In this document: piece after piece, positions 1 to 11,800 of the stretch
Numbering within the stretch: position 1 is the first letter of the stretch
Layout of the letters: every line of letters begins with the position of its first letter
NCBI RefSeq assembly: GCF_026130545.1
Contig: NZ_JAMOIM010000001.1
Coordinates: forward strand, 62,001-126,000
DNA length: 64,000 nucleotides
DNA from: Lichenifustis flavocetrariae
Lineage (GTDB): Bacteria > Pseudomonadota > Alphaproteobacteria > Rhizobiales > Beijerinckiaceae
Direction: 5' to 3'
The notes under the pieces: model-generated
Databases searched by the model: none
What the model was told of the DNA's origin: nothing
What the model saw: only the letters and a program-made list of their open reading frames with translations
Position numbers and translations under genes: made by a program

Positions 1-125
1 CCCTGAGGCGTTATCATCTCCACCTCGACTCCGAGCGCACGGAGTTCGGCGATGGTGGCCTCCAGCGAGCGAACGACGCCGTTCACCTGCGGATGCCAAG
101 CATCCGTCGCAACGAGAATGCGCAT
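1..125 (-). CDS. glycosyltransferase family 1/4-type, 5' end only (partial)
   Basis: Only the first 41 codons are in the window; the gene runs off the left edge. The N-terminus MRILVATDAWHPQVNGVV is the typical first strand and nucleotide-sugar loop of GT-B glycosyltransferases of group 1 (established family pattern). The start codon overlaps the stop of the upstream phosphoesterase gene by one base (TGATG), so the two are almost certainly translated from one mRNA. A pairing of an LpxH-like phosphoesterase with a group 1 glycosyltransferase suggests a role in envelope glycolipid or glycan synthesis; the acceptor cannot be told from this fragment. Confidence 0.8.
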   Translation of the reverse strand, partial: MRILVATDAWHPQVNGVVRSLEATIAELRALGVEVEMITPQ

Positions 126-985
126 CAGGCGAACTCGGGCTCTGCCATCTCGGCAGCCTCGACAGCCGGTTCCAACTGCGGGCCGATCGCCATCCAGGTC
201 AGGATTTCCAACTTGCCGTCGAAATGTTCGCCCACCGCGGTGCAGCTTTCGACGAAATCGCCGATATTGACGTAAGTAATGCCCTTGATGTCGCGAATCG
301 TCGCATGGTGGATGTGACCGCAAATCACGCCGTCGAATTCATGCCGCGCGGCATTTTCCGCCAGCGCCTCTTCGAACGAGCCGATGAAGTTGACGGCATT
401 CTTCACCTTGAGCTTGGCCCAGGCCGAAAAGGACCAGTAGGGAAGCCCGAGCTTGCGTCTCACACGGTTGAAATGGGTGTTGGTGAAGAGGGCGGTCTCG
501 TAGGCCCAATCACCCAGGAACGCGAGCCACCGGGCGTGTCGGATGACGATGTCGTATTCATCCCCATGCGTCACGTGGAACCGTCGTCCGTCCGCGGTCA
601 CATGCGTGGCGTTGCGCATCATTTCGACGCCGCCCATCGTCAGACCGACGTAGTCACGCGCGAATTCGTCGTGGTTGCCGGGAATGAAGATGATCCGCGT
701 GCCTTTGCGGGTTTTCCGCAACAGCTTCTGCACGATTGTATTGTGGGTTTCGGGCCAGTACCAGCCAGACCGTAATCGCCAACCATCGACGATATCGCCG
801 ACAAGATAAATCGTCTCGGCATCGTGGTGGCGAAGGAAGTCGAGGAATAGTTCGGCTTGGCAGCCTTTTGTGCCGAGATGCAGGTCAGAAATGAACAGCG
901 TTCGGTATCGCGACTGAGGCTTCATGACGTTGTTTGGCCTGTCATCGATCGAGGTGAACTTATCATGATCAGCACCGCGTGGCAT
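125..985 (-). CDS. LpxH-like calcineurin-type metallophosphoesterase
   Basis: The 286-residue product carries the full metal-binding series of the calcineurin-like family: SDLHLG, GDIVDGW, PGNHDEF, THGDEYD and CGHIHHA. This resembles UDP-2,3-diacylglucosamine pyrophosphatase (LpxH) and its alphaproteobacterial relatives, so a phosphoester or pyrophosphate bond in an envelope precursor is the likely substrate. Many Hyphomicrobiales use LpxI for the lipid A step, so LpxH activity itself is not assured. It is coupled by a one-base overlap to a downstream group 1 glycosyltransferase. The first 20 residues lack conservation features; an internal Met at residue 21 (position 925), just before RYRTLFISDLHLG, is an alternative start, and neither has a clear Shine-Dalgarno sequence. 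Confidence 0.85.
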   Translation of the reverse strand: MPRGADHDKFTSIDDRPNNVMKPQSRYRTLFISDLHLGTKGCQAELFLDFLRHHDAETIYLVGDIVDGWRLRSGWYWPETHNTIVQKLLRKTRKGTRIIFIPGNHDEFARDYVGLTMGGVEMMRNATHVTADGRRFHVTHGDEYDIVIRHARWLAFLGDWAYETALFTNTHFNRVRRKLGLPYWSFSAWAKLKVKNAVNFIGSFEEALAENAARHEFDGVICGHIHHATIRDIKGITYVNIGDFVESCTAVGEHFDGKLEILTWMAIGPQLEPAVEAAEMAEPEFA

Positions 986-1116
986 GTGTGTGACAATTGT
1001 CTCTGTTTGAGGAAGTCAAGCCCTTACGTGCCTTGAATGTCACAGCTGCTAGGCTCGATCCTTAAAGGAGTCCAAAGCTGGAGAAGTTGCCTTCCGTCAC
1101 CGGCCAGGTAGGCAGA

Positions 1117-1138
1117 TTTGTTCGATATTCCAAACAAA
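1117..1138. promoter_or_regulatory. inverted repeat, possible operator of the XRE/cupin gene
   Basis: Six-base arms TTTGTT and AACAAA are separated by 10 bases and end 10 bases before the ATG of the XRE/cupin regulator. The site is AT-rich within a GC-rich genome. Autoregulation through a palindrome next to the own promoter is common for such regulators; the assignment here is inferred from position and symmetry alone. Confidence 0.35.
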
Positions 1139-1148
1139 ATCGTCTACT

Positions 1149-1805
1149 ATGCAGGAACAGCACGAGATCGCGCCGACGGGGTGGTTGATGGGAGTCGAAG
1201 GCAAGGACAAGGCGCGCGCGCTCGAAGCAGGCGCGATGGCCGTGTCGGGCCAACTGGGCAAAACCGTACAACGGCTGCGCAAGGCCTATAACCTCTCCCT
1301 GTCCGAACTCGCCGACCAGTCGGGCGTCGCAAAATCGATCATCAGCCAGATCGAGCGCAACGAGACCAATCCGACGCTCGCCACCATCTGGCGTTTGGCG
1401 CAGGCGCTCGACGTTTCCATCGACCGGGTGTTGCAGGGTACCGAGGACGATGCCTTCGTGGGCAAGAGCAGCAAGGCCGAGACGCCGATGCTGGTGTCCG
1501 ATGACGGGCGCTGCCGCCTTGGGATCATCGGTTGGATCAAGACCGTCGATTGGCTGCAATGGTATGACTTCTCGGCGGATCCGGGCGGCGTACTCGAATC
1601 GGAGGCGCATCAGCGGGGCTCGATCGAGTGCCTTTCCGTGCTCGAGGGTGAGCTGGAAGTCGAGGTTGCTGGAACGATCGATCGCGCCAAGGCAGGCGAA
1701 ACATTGCGCTACCGGTGCGACCGACCCCATGTGATCCGCAATCGGAGCGACGAGACCGCCCATGCCACAATGGTCTGCATTCTCAAGGCGGCCGTGATGG
1801 AGTGA
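1149..1805 (+). CDS. XRE-family transcriptional regulator with C-terminal cupin domain
   Basis: The 218-residue protein has a Cro/C1-type helix-turn-helix at about residues 37-92 (LSLSELADQSGVAKSIISQI, then NPTLATIWRLAQALD) followed by a cupin fold at about 145-215 (GSIECLSVLEGELEVEV ... AGETLRYRCDRPHVIRN). This is the standard HTH-cupin regulator architecture, where the cupin senses a small ligand. No metabolic gene is clearly co-transcribed, so the ligand is unknown; the neighbouring enolase-superfamily gene lies convergently. A start at residue 14 (position 1188), preceded by a GGGGTGG stretch, is an alternative, as the first ATG lacks a ribosome site. The inverted repeat just upstream would overlap its translation start region. 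Confidence 0.88.
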   Translation: MQEQHEIAPTGWLMGVEGKDKARALEAGAMAVSGQLGKTVQRLRKAYNLSLSELADQSGVAKSIISQIERNETNPTLATIWRLAQALDVSIDRVLQGTEDDAFVGKSSKAETPMLVSDDGRCRLGIIGWIKTVDWLQWYDFSADPGGVLESEAHQRGSIECLSVLEGELEVEVAGTIDRAKAGETLRYRCDRPHVIRNRSDETAHATMVCILKAAVME

Positions 1806-1830
1806 AGCTCGCGGCGCGGCCGGGTTGGCT

Positions 1831-2811
1831 CTATCCCCACAAGTCAGCGTCGGCCGGCCACACGGTCGATCCCTCGTAGCGCAGGCCGGGCTGCCGGTCC
1901 TGGGCCAGAAGCAGTGGTCCGTCGAGGTCGACGAAGCGGGCGCGCGGCGTGAGCAGCAGCGCCGGGGCCATCGCAAGTGAGGAACCGACCATACAGCCGA
2001 CGAAAATGCCGAACTCGAGCGCAGCCGCAGCCTCAGCCAGGGCGAAGGCCTCGGTCAGGCCACCCGTCTTATCGAGTTTGATGTTGATCAGGTCGTAGCG
2101 CTCGCGCAGGGCGGCAAGGCCGTCGCGGGTGTGGACGCTTTCGTCCGCGCAGACCGGCACCTCGCGTGGGCGCTGCGCCAGGATCGCATCCGCACCTGCC
2201 GGCAGCGGCTGCTCGATGAGGGCGACGCCCGCCTCGGCGCAAGCGGCGAAATTCTCATCGAGGGTCTCGACCGACCAGCCTTCGTTGGCATCCACGATCA
2301 ACGTGGCTTCAGGGGCCGCGGCCCGCACGGCCGCGATGCGGCGCGGATCGCCCTCGCGGCCGAGCTTCACCTTGAGCAAAGGGCGATCCGCGGCAGCCCG
2401 AGCGGCCTCCGCCATCGCGTCAGGTGTGTCGAGCGAGATCGTGAAAGCGGTCGTGGCGCTCGTCAGCCGGTGAAGACCAGCCAGCTGGTGGGCCCGGATG
2501 CCGAGCCGCTTGGCTTCGAGATCCCAAAGCGCACAATCGAGCGCATTGCGGGCGGCGCCGGCAGGCAGGAGCGCCTGAAGCCGGGGCCGATCGGCGCCAT
2601 CCTCGATGGCCTGGCGCACAGAGTCGACCTGCGCCAGCACGCTGTCGATCGTTTCGCCGTAGCGGGCGTAGGGCACGCACTCGCCGCGTCCCCTGGCTCC
2701 GGCTTGGGACAGGGTCACAACGACCACGATGCTTTCTGTACGCACACCCCGGGCGATGGCGAAGGGCTTGGCAAGCCTGAACCGCTCCACCTCGACCGCA
2801 AGCGTCCGCAT
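1831..2811 (-). CDS. enolase-superfamily epimerase/racemase (dipeptide epimerase or DgcA type)
   Basis: The 326-residue protein belongs to the muconate-lactonizing-enzyme branch of the enolase superfamily. Acid/base and metal residues are visible in order: LKVKLG (KxK), VDANEGW (Asp), IEQPLP (Glu), CADES (Asp) and NIKLDKTGG (second Lys). This is the arrangement of L-Ala-D/L-Glu epimerases and of N-acetyl-D-glutamate racemase DgcA. The dgcN partner of the D-glutamate pathway and muropeptide-recycling genes are not seen nearby, so the substrate remains open. The gene ends 18 bases after the giant coiled-coil gene on the same strand and could be read from the same transcript; starts ATG at the expected beta-strand MRTLAVEVERF. 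Confidence 0.82.
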   Translation of the reverse strand: MRTLAVEVERFRLAKPFAIARGVRTESIVVVVTLSQAGARGRGECVPYARYGETIDSVLAQVDSVRQAIEDGADRPRLQALLPAGAARNALDCALWDLEAKRLGIRAHQLAGLHRLTSATTAFTISLDTPDAMAEAARAAADRPLLKVKLGREGDPRRIAAVRAAAPEATLIVDANEGWSVETLDENFAACAEAGVALIEQPLPAGADAILAQRPREVPVCADESVHTRDGLAALRERYDLINIKLDKTGGLTEAFALAEAAAALEFGIFVGCMVGSSLAMAPALLLTPRARFVDLDGPLLLAQDRQPGLRYEGSTVWPADADLWG

Positions 2812-2829
2812 CTTGGTTCAGCCCCCGGA

Positions 2830-5800
2830 CTATTTGAGACGCCCAGCCGCATGGGCCAGGATCGTATAGACCTTGCCGGTTTCGGAGGTCAGATAGCCGC
2901 GGGCCACGCTGCCGTCCGGATCCTGCGGTTCGATCTCCCGCAGGAGCCGCTCGAACTCCTGCGTGTAGCGGGAGACGGTCGCGTTGAACTCCTGGTCGGC
3001 CCGGAAGCGCCGACGGATCTCTTCGAACGTCTGCTGTCCGGCCGGCGTGTAGAGACGGCGGCTGAACACGTCGCTTTCGCCATGCCGGAAACGGTCCCAA
3101 GCCTGGGCCAGCGCCTCTTCATTGATCAGCCGCGTCACGTCGAAGGCGAGGCCGTTCAGGGCATCAGACTGGGGCAATGGCGCCGGAGCAGGAGGCTCGG
3201 GCTGCGCTTCAGGTTCTTCGGCCGAGGCCCTGGCCAGGAGATCGGAGAGCCAACCCGGCCCTCGGTCCTGGGGCGCGGTGCGGCTCGGTTGAGCTGCTGG
3301 CCGCGGTCGGCCGCTCTCGCGGAAGGCCCCGATGGCGGCTGGCGCGCGCTCAGCAGCCGTTGGGTTGATCCGTGTTGGCGCAGACGGCCGCATACCGCCG
3401 AAAGCCGGGACCAGGGCGGTTCCACCCGACTCACGCCCACCGCCGGCCGAGACAGGCCGTGCGGCTTCCGCAACGTCGATCCCCGGGGCCACGCGGCCAA
3501 TCAGATCGGTCAGGGCCACCAGCGTCTTGATCTGCTCATCGAGCACACGGCGGGCCTCGCGGGCTTGATCGGCCGTCTCACGCGGCATGTCGATCGTGGC
3601 TCGCTTGAGGTCCTCGCGTGTCGTCGCCAGATCCCGCTGCAGCCCAGTCGCCATGTCCCGAACCTCATCCGAGGAGGCGCGGAAACGGTCCAGTGTCTTG
3701 CCGAACAAACTGCCGACATCGTCGACCGCCTGCTCGTAGAGGCCGTGCATCTCTTCAGCGGCATCCTGACGGGTTTGGCTCGCATGCGATCGCAGCTCGT
3801 CGAACTGCCCCGCGATGGCGTCGCGAGTCGAGCGTGTCGTATCCGCGAGGGTGCTTTCGAGCGTCCGGGCTTGCTGACCGACGCGGTTGACCGCCTCGTC
3901 CATCCCCGCCGTAAAGCCCTGCATCAAGCGCTCGATCGTGTCCACGCGCTCGCCGAGCGTGGTGAAAAGCGCCTCAAGAGTCGCCTTGCGCCGCTCCATG
4001 TCATCATCGATCTCCTGCTGGGCATGGGCAAGAGTGCGGGCCGCCGTGGTGAGCGAGCGGTGATGTGCCTCGATCGACTGCGCCACGCTGTCGGCATCAT
4101 TGATCGCCGACGCCGCGGTTTCGCTGATCGCGCTGATCTGGTTGGCGACAGATCCGACGGCGCCCTGGAACCCGCGCATGCGGGCCGCCAGCGCGGTTTC
4201 GATCGCCGACAAGCTCTCGCGCGCCGAATCGATCAGATGCCCGAGCGTCGATGTGGCACCCGTTACCTCGTCGAGCAGATGCACGAGGTCCGTCCGCACG
4301 CGATCCTGCGTCTCCGACAGGGCGGCCCCATTGCGGGAGGCCGCTGTGTCGAGAAGATGCTGCAGATCCTCTCCGGCGGCCTGCAAGGCATCGGCGATTT
4401 CGGTCTGCCGCTGGGACAAGCGATCGATCAGACCCGAACTGCGTTGATCGATGGTCGTGACAATGGATTGCCCGACCTCGTTGAGCGACCGGGAGGCTTG
4501 TTCGCCGCGCGCCGACAGCAGGTCGACGAGCTCCCGCCCCCGCGATTCGATCAGCGTCCGCAAGCTGTCTGACCGCGCCGCGAGCGCGGTCTCCAGCGTG
4601 CCGCCGCCCTGTTCGATCAGGCTGGCCAGCGCTTCCATGCGACCGTCGATGATGGCGTGGACGTCGTCGAGCCGCGAGGTCAGCGCCTCGCGGATCTCCC
4701 CGGACCGCGACCCGAGCGTTCCGTCGAGCTCACGCGTCGCCACGCTGAGCATCGTGCGGAGCTCGCCCGATCGGCCTTCGAGCGCTTGTTCGATCTCGCC
4801 CGAGCGGGAGATCAGTGTGAGGCTGATCTCCGAACCTCGGGTGCCGAGCACGGTGTCGAGCTGCGATACGGTCTTGTCGAGGGCATCGGTCAGAGCTTCG
4901 ACGTGGCCCGCCAGGGACTCGCCGATCTGCTGCGTCCCGCTGGCGAGCGCATTGCGGATCTCGCCGGAACGGCCCGCGAAGGCCTGGCCGATGCGGGCCT
5001 CCGAGGTTCCGAGAAGGTTCGACAGCGACGCAGTCTGTTCGGCCAGCACGGTGCGTAGCGCGTCCGACTTTTCCGTGACGGCCACCTGGAACTCATCGGC
5101 CCGACCGACCAGCAGGTTCGTAAGTTCCGCGCTGGTCCGCGTGATCGCCTCGGCATGGGTGCCAAGCGCGTGGTCGAGCATTCCGGTCGAATCCTCGAGC
5201 GCGGCTTTCAGGTCACCGACCTGCTCCGACAGGTTGGTGCCGATGGCCTGGGTCCGCTCGTTGAAGAGGCTGTGCACATCGCGCACCTGCGCCGACAGGA
5301 GTTCCGCCTGCGAGCCGAAGGCTTCCCGCAGATCATGAACGCTGTCGCCCACCGTCGACTTGATACCTGCGACATGGGCCAGCACGGCGTCGTGGATCGT
5401 ATCGGTACGCGCCCCGAGTGTCGTCTCGATGTCCTGAATGCCCGATCCGAACAAACTCTCGATGTCCTTGAGCTTGGTTTCGAGGGTCTCCCGCATCCAC
5501 GTTGTGCGACGCTCCAGGATGGTCGCCATATCGTCGACGCCTGTTCCGAAGGCCTGTCGCACCTCGCCCAGTTTCGTGTCGATCAATCCCGCGATCTGGG
5601 TCGACCGCCCGTCAAGCGCGGATTGCAGCGCAACCGCCTGCTCGCCGACCAGGGACTTCACCCGTGACGTCGTCGATTCGAGGGATTTGGAGACGGCGAT
5701 TCCCCCTGTATCGAGCTGGCCCGCAACGGCTTCGATCCGCTGGACGATCTGCTGGTCGTAGCGGCTGATGCGCTCGTCAAGGGCCTCGATCACATGCGCG

Positions 5801-8800
5801 GTTCGGGTCTCAATCGCCGTGTCCATCGTGCCCAGTCTGCCGAGCAGCGCGTCTGCGAGCGAAGCGGTCCTGGTCGTGAGCAGGGTGTCGATCTCGGCTG
5901 CCCGCCGGTCGAGCGACTCGGTCATTTCCCGGCCGCCATCACCAAGCGCATGCGCCATGTCGAGCGCCCGCTGCGTCAAGGTTTCATTGAGCGCATTGGC
6001 GCGGGCTTCGAGGCTCGTGTCGACGCGCGACATGATGCCATCGAGAGAGACCTCAATGGTCCGGGCCTTGCCGCCGAGCCGCTCCTCGAAATCCGTCATC
6101 TGGGCTTCGAGCGTCTCGGAGGTTTGGCGTGCCTGTTTGGCGAGCCGGTTGACGAGGTCCTCGCCGTGGGACCCGAGCGTGGCCTCGACCGATCCGATCC
6201 GCTCGTCCACGAAGCCGACGAGATGGTCGGTATGCTCGCCCACGCGGGCGTTCAGCATGTTGCCGCTTTCGGCGAAAGCCCCTTCGATCCTGACCACATG
6301 GCCGGCGAGGTTCGAGGCCAGATTCTCCGTTTGCGTGTTGAGGCGGGTACTGAGGCGCCCTCCCTCTTCGACGAGCGTGGTTTCGAAGCGGCCGAGGCGT
6401 TCCGCCAGCGTCTCGTTAATCCGGTCGCCGTGGACGCCGATGGCCTCAACCGCTTCGGCCGCGACTGTGGCGAAACGCTGGTTCATGCTGCGGGCGCTCT
6501 CCGCGACCCCCGATAGCGCGTCACGCGAAGCCGCGAGGAACTTGTCGCGAAGCTCTTCGGCCTGGCTGCTCAGAAGGTCGCGAACGATCCCTTCGCGGCT
6601 GTCGAAGGCCTGCGCCAGTTCGTCGGCCGAGCGTTCCATGCTGTTGCGAGCCAGGGCCGCGCGCTCCTCGATGAGCGCAGCGATGCGTTCGCCAGCCTGC
6701 TGCAGCAGGTCGGTGCATTCGATCGTCAGAGACGCGATGCGGTCCTGGGTGCCGGAAATCGCGGCGTGTCTGGTTTCAAGCAGCGCATCCATGGCCTGAC
6801 CCGAGGAGTTCAGCACTGCTTGAGCCACCGTAAGCCGGTCATCGAGGATGGCCGCGAAGCGGTCGCCGGCCTGGGCCAGCTCCCCGGACTTCTTCTCGAT
6901 CATTTCAGCCAGCGCCATTTCGGATGATGCCAGGCTGTCGTTCGTCGCCGCCGAGGTTTCGCTGAGGACGGCAGCCACGCGCTCGCCGACCGACAGGATA
7001 TCGCGGGCCCGGTCTTCCATGACGCGGCCGATATTCTGCTCCGTGATGTCGAGCGCCCGCTGAGTTTCGCCCGCTTTGCGGTCGAGTTCGGCCAGGAAGC
7101 GGCCGCTGCTGCCTTCCATGTTCTGGACCCGGGCATCGATCAGCGCCGCCAAGGCGGCTTCCGAGGTCGCGAGCGCGTCGCGAGCCGCGGAAATGCGGTC
7201 GTCGAGCACAATTCCCAGGGTCTCGCCGACCTCGGACATGGCGCCCGCTCGGACGTTCACGAGGTCTTCGAGTTGCGTCTGCGCCGTGGCGAGCGCGTCC
7301 TGGGCGGCGGTCATCGAAAGCCCGAAGCCAGCCGCGATCCGATCGCTCGTGGCCATAAGCCGGTCTTCCCGCTCGTCGATCGCGCGTTCGAAGACTTCGG
7401 CGGCGGCTCCAAGAGCCTCGCGGCTCGCCTGGGCTCGCTCATCGATAAGGCTTGCGAGCCGTTCGCCTGCGGAACGGATCTGGTCGTCCCGCTCGGCCAA
7501 CATCTGGTCGAGATAGCTGCCCGCCTCGACAAGGCTCTGACGGCTGGCCTCGCTTCTCTCGTCGATCAAGGCTGCGATCCGATCCGCGATGCCGCCGAGT
7601 TCGTCGGTACGGTCGAGGAAGAATTGGCTGAGCGCACCTTCGGACAGGCCGAGCGCCTCACGCATACCCTGCAGGCGATCATCCAGGATGCCTGCGATAT
7701 GGGCACTGGACTGCGACAGGTCGGCGGCCCGCTCATCGAACAGCCGGGCGGCGTCGCCATGCGATGCCTCGATGGCCTGCCGGGCGTCGGCGACGCTCGC
7801 TTCGAGCGCCGCGACGAGCCGCTGGCCTGCCTCCGCCAAAGCCGCGCCGCTCTGGTCGTTCAACTGTGCGATCGCCTCTTCGGTCGCGGCGAGCGCGCGA
7901 CCCGTGCTGGCTTCGTGGTCTCCCATCAGCCCATGGATGCGGTCTTCCGTGCGTGAGAATTCCGCAACGCGACCATCGAGGATGCGCGCAAGTTCATCGT
8001 GCGACGCCCCCAGGGACTCCCGGACACCCGCGATCCTGGATTCGAGTTCGACCACGAGCCCCTGAGCGGCATCGCTCAGGACCGCATTGCTCTGATCGGT
8101 CAATTGGACGACCGCCTGTTCGGCCGCCGCAAGGGCGCGAGCCGTGCTGGCCTCATGGTCGCCGATCAGGCTGGCGATCCTGTCGCCGGAGAGTGACAGA
8201 TTGGCGATTCGATCGTCGATCACGCGGGCCAGTTCGCCCTGCGACGCGCCGAGCGCCTCGCGGACACCTGCGATTTTCGCTTCGAGCTCGCTCAAAAGCT
8301 CCTGGCCGGCTGCCATCCAGGCGCCGCCGCTCTGCTGTGTCAGCTGCACGATCGACTCTTCGGCCGCCGCAAGGGCGCGTGCGGTACCGGCCTCATGGTC
8401 GCCGATCAGGCTGGCGATCCGCTCCCCGGAGAGCGACAGATCGGCGATCCGATCGTCGATCACGCGGGCCAATTCGCCTTGCGACGCCCCGAGCGCCTCG
8501 CGGACGCCTGCGATTTTCGCTTCGAGTTCGGCCACGAGCTCCTGGCCCGCCACCAACCAGGCGCTGCCGCTCTGCTGCGTCAACTGCACGATCGATTCTT
8601 CCGCAGCCGCGAGCGCGCGTGCGGTGCCGGCTTCATGGTCGCCGATCAGTCCGGTGATCCTCTCGCCGGAGAGCGACAGATCGGCGATCCGATCGTCGAT
8701 CACGCGGGCCAATTCGCCTTGCGAGCTTCCAAGCGCGTCCCGGACAACCGAGACCCGCGATTCCAGTTCGGCCACAAGCTCCTGGCCGACTTCCGTCAGC

Positions 8801-11800
8801 GAGATCCCACTCTGGTGTGTCAGCCGTGCGATCGCCTGCTCGGTCGCCGCGAGGGCGCGCTCCGTCGTCGCTTCATGGTTGCCAAACAGGCCGGTGATCC
8901 GATCGCCAGACTGCGACAGGCTGGAAATGCGTTCATCGAGAACGCGCGCCAGATCGCCTTGCGACGTTGCCAGGACCTCACGGACCTCCGTGATCCTGCT
9001 TTCGATCTCGGCCACAAGCCCCTGGCCGGCTTCGACGAGGGTTGCGCCGCTCTGATCGGTCAGTTGCGAAATTGCCTGTTCCACCGACGCAAGCGCGCTG
9101 TCGGTACGGGCCATATGATCATCGAGGAGGCGGGTGATTTTGTCGCCGGAGAGCGACAGGTCCGCTGCCCGATCTTGGAACAGACGAACGACGTCGCCCT
9201 GCGACGCGTCGAGCGCCGCGCGAACATCGGCGAGCCTCGCTTCGAGATCGGCCGCAACCCGGCCCCCCGCGTCGAGAAGCGCATCGCGGCCTTCCTGGGT
9301 CAGGCGCGTCACGGTCTGTTCGGTGGTCGCGAGAGCATCGCCGGCTCGGATCGCGTGATCGTCGAGAACGGACGCGAGCTTGTCGTGGGCCGCGGCAAAG
9401 CGGTCGCCGCGCTCGTCGAGCAACCGGGCAAGCGCGTCTTCGGAGGCCACCAGCGCCGTATGGGTGGCCGTCGCTCGATCCTGGAAGTTAGCGACGAAGC
9501 GCTCCCCAGATTGAGCGATCGCGCGTCCGCGATCGTCGATGACCCGGGCGAAATCGTCATTGGCGGCCGCCAGCGTGCTGCCCACCGTCTCGGTATGGTG
9601 CTGGATATGCGCTTGCAGACGTTCCTGTGCGTCCAGAAGGGTCGCTTCATGTCGGTCGACGGAAGCGTCAAGCGCAGCCGCCGCATCCGCGAACACCGAC
9701 CTGTGCGCGCCGAGCCGCTCGTTGAAGTCGGCCACGAGGCGTTCGCCTGCCGCCGTCATCCCGGCATGGTGGTCGGCGAAGGATTGTTCGAGATAATGCG
9801 CGATGCCGTTGAGGTTTTCCTGTGTGGCGGCCGCATTGCCGTCGAGCGCTGCGAGAGCGGCGTCGATCTTGCTGGTGAGGAGCTGCCGGCGGTCGTCGAA
9901 GGCGGCTTCGAATCGGCTGGCTTGCGACGCCGTCAACTCTGCCAGGCGCTCCACCATCTCTGCGAGTTGGTCGCGCTGATCGGCCGCGGTGCGATCGATC
10001 GCGGTCGCGACCTCAGAAGTGCCACGCCGCACTTCGTCGGCGCGCTCGTTGAGGATCGACAGGAGTGTCTGGTCGCGGGCGCTGAGATCCGCCAGATGGG
10101 CGTCGACTGCGTCGCGCAGAGCTTCTGACGAGGCCGAAATGGCGCGCTCGATGGTGGCGACGCGTTCGGCACCTTCGCCCGCCATGCGGACTTCGATGGC
10201 TTCGAGATCTGCCCGCTGATCCGTGAGATCAGCCGTGAGACCCGTGGCGATTGCCGCATAGGCCTCCCGCATGCCGGCCGCCTGTGCCGCAAAAGCGTCG
10301 GTCGCCTCCGCGTGGCGGGATGCGAGGGTGGCGAGATGAGTTTCGAACAGGCCCCGCATGGTGTCGTTCGCCAGCGTGACTGTTTGCTGCAGACGATCGA
10401 CACCGTCTGCGGAGAGGTCGGCATATCCTTGTCCGGCGTCGCGGATGGTGAGGTCATGCGCTTCGAAGGCACGCGTCAGATCCGATGTGGCGGCTTCGAT
10501 TGCGACGTGGATCGCCGACGACCGATCGTCCAGGAGAGCCCGGATGCGGTTCTCGGCGGCCGCAAACGTACCCTGGCGTTCTTCGAACAGGTCCGCGAGC
10601 AGGCGGTTCGAATCCGTGAAGGCGGCCCGAGCCGCGGCGGTTCTGTCCTCGAGAAGGTTGGCGATGCGGTCGCCCGACTGCTCCATCGTGTCGGCGAGTT
10701 CGCGACCCTGGATCGCGACCGTCTCGTGCAGCCGGTCGTTGGTGGCCGAAAGCCGGGAGACGAGCGTGTCGCCGTGGGTCGCGATGGTGTCGGAGATGCG
10801 CGCCCCAGCAGCTTCGAGTTCCGCCGCGACGGTGGTCCCCTGCTGATCGAAGCGCGAAACGAGGATCGCGCCCGCGTCCTTGAGCTTGGCGTCGACCTGA
10901 TCGACGCGCGCGCCCAGCAGCTGGGTCACTCCCGATGTGGCATCGCTGAGCTGCGCCGCGACATCGGCGCTGGTGCGTTGCAGGTGCTCGACCATGTCGG
11001 CCCCATGCGCCTCCAGCTGGGCCGAGACGGTTTCGCTGGTTCGGCCGAGCTCGGTCGAGATCTCCCTGCCTTTGGCGTTCAACGAATCGGCAACCCGCGT
11101 TCCGATCTCCTCAACCGTGTCGGCGATGCGTGCGCCAGCATCTTCGAGCTGCCGCGCCAAAGTCTCATTGGCGGCCCCGATGGCGCTTCTCACGCGCTCG
11201 GCATTCAGCACGACGGCCTCGCGTTCGCTCGAAAGGCCATCGACGAGCGCCCGGATCCGGCGCTCGTTGTCCGAGTAGGAGCGTTCGAGATTGCCGACCT
11301 CGGTGCGCACCAGCGCTTCGAGTTCCCCTGCGCGCGCCAGGGCCCGCTCGATGCCATCGCCCATGGAGGCGACTTCGCGGCGGATCGCCTGCGACAGCGA
11401 CACCACCTGCTCGGCCGCGTAGGTCTCGGGCTGAGCCAGGCGGATGGCCACCTCGGCCACCGAACGGGTCGCCAGGCGGAGTTCCTGCGCCCGGCGCAAT
11501 AGGGCGAGCGTCAGGATGATAAAGATGATCGGGCCTAAGGTCAGCCCGGAGACGAGGCCCCATTCAGGGCGCGTGAATGTCGTGTGTAGCGGGCCCACAT
11601 GCCCCTTCATGCGCCAGTAGATGAAATAGGCGCAGACGGCGAGCCACGCGAATGACAGCGCTATCGCGAGAACAGTCGAGCCGCCATTCGGCCCCTGGTT
11701 GAGCCCCGGCGGCAGCGGACGGGCGATGCGCATGTCGTCATTCGCCGGACGTCGCCAATCCTCGGGGATCGTCGCCCCGGGTGCGCGAGCTTCGACCGCG

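Noticed and set aside
1062-1976. 304-codon minus-strand frame opposite the XRE/cupin gene
   Set aside because: Antisense shadow; the plus strand carries textbook helix-turn-helix and cupin motifs.
2131-4572. 813-codon plus-strand open frame opposite the giant gene
   Set aside because: It has no recognisable domain, no ribosome site and lies wholly antisense to a frame with coherent heptad structure; long antisense frames are expected in such GC-rich coding DNA.
7702-9381. Regular direct repeats as a CRISPR array or satellite
   Set aside because: The period is 240 bases with no spacer structure, it stays in one reading frame and encodes helical repeats.
8395-10128. 577-codon plus-strand open frame across the repeat region
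   Set aside because: It merely mirrors the 240-base repeats of the opposite strand and reads as Arg/Gly/Ala-rich sequence without motifs.
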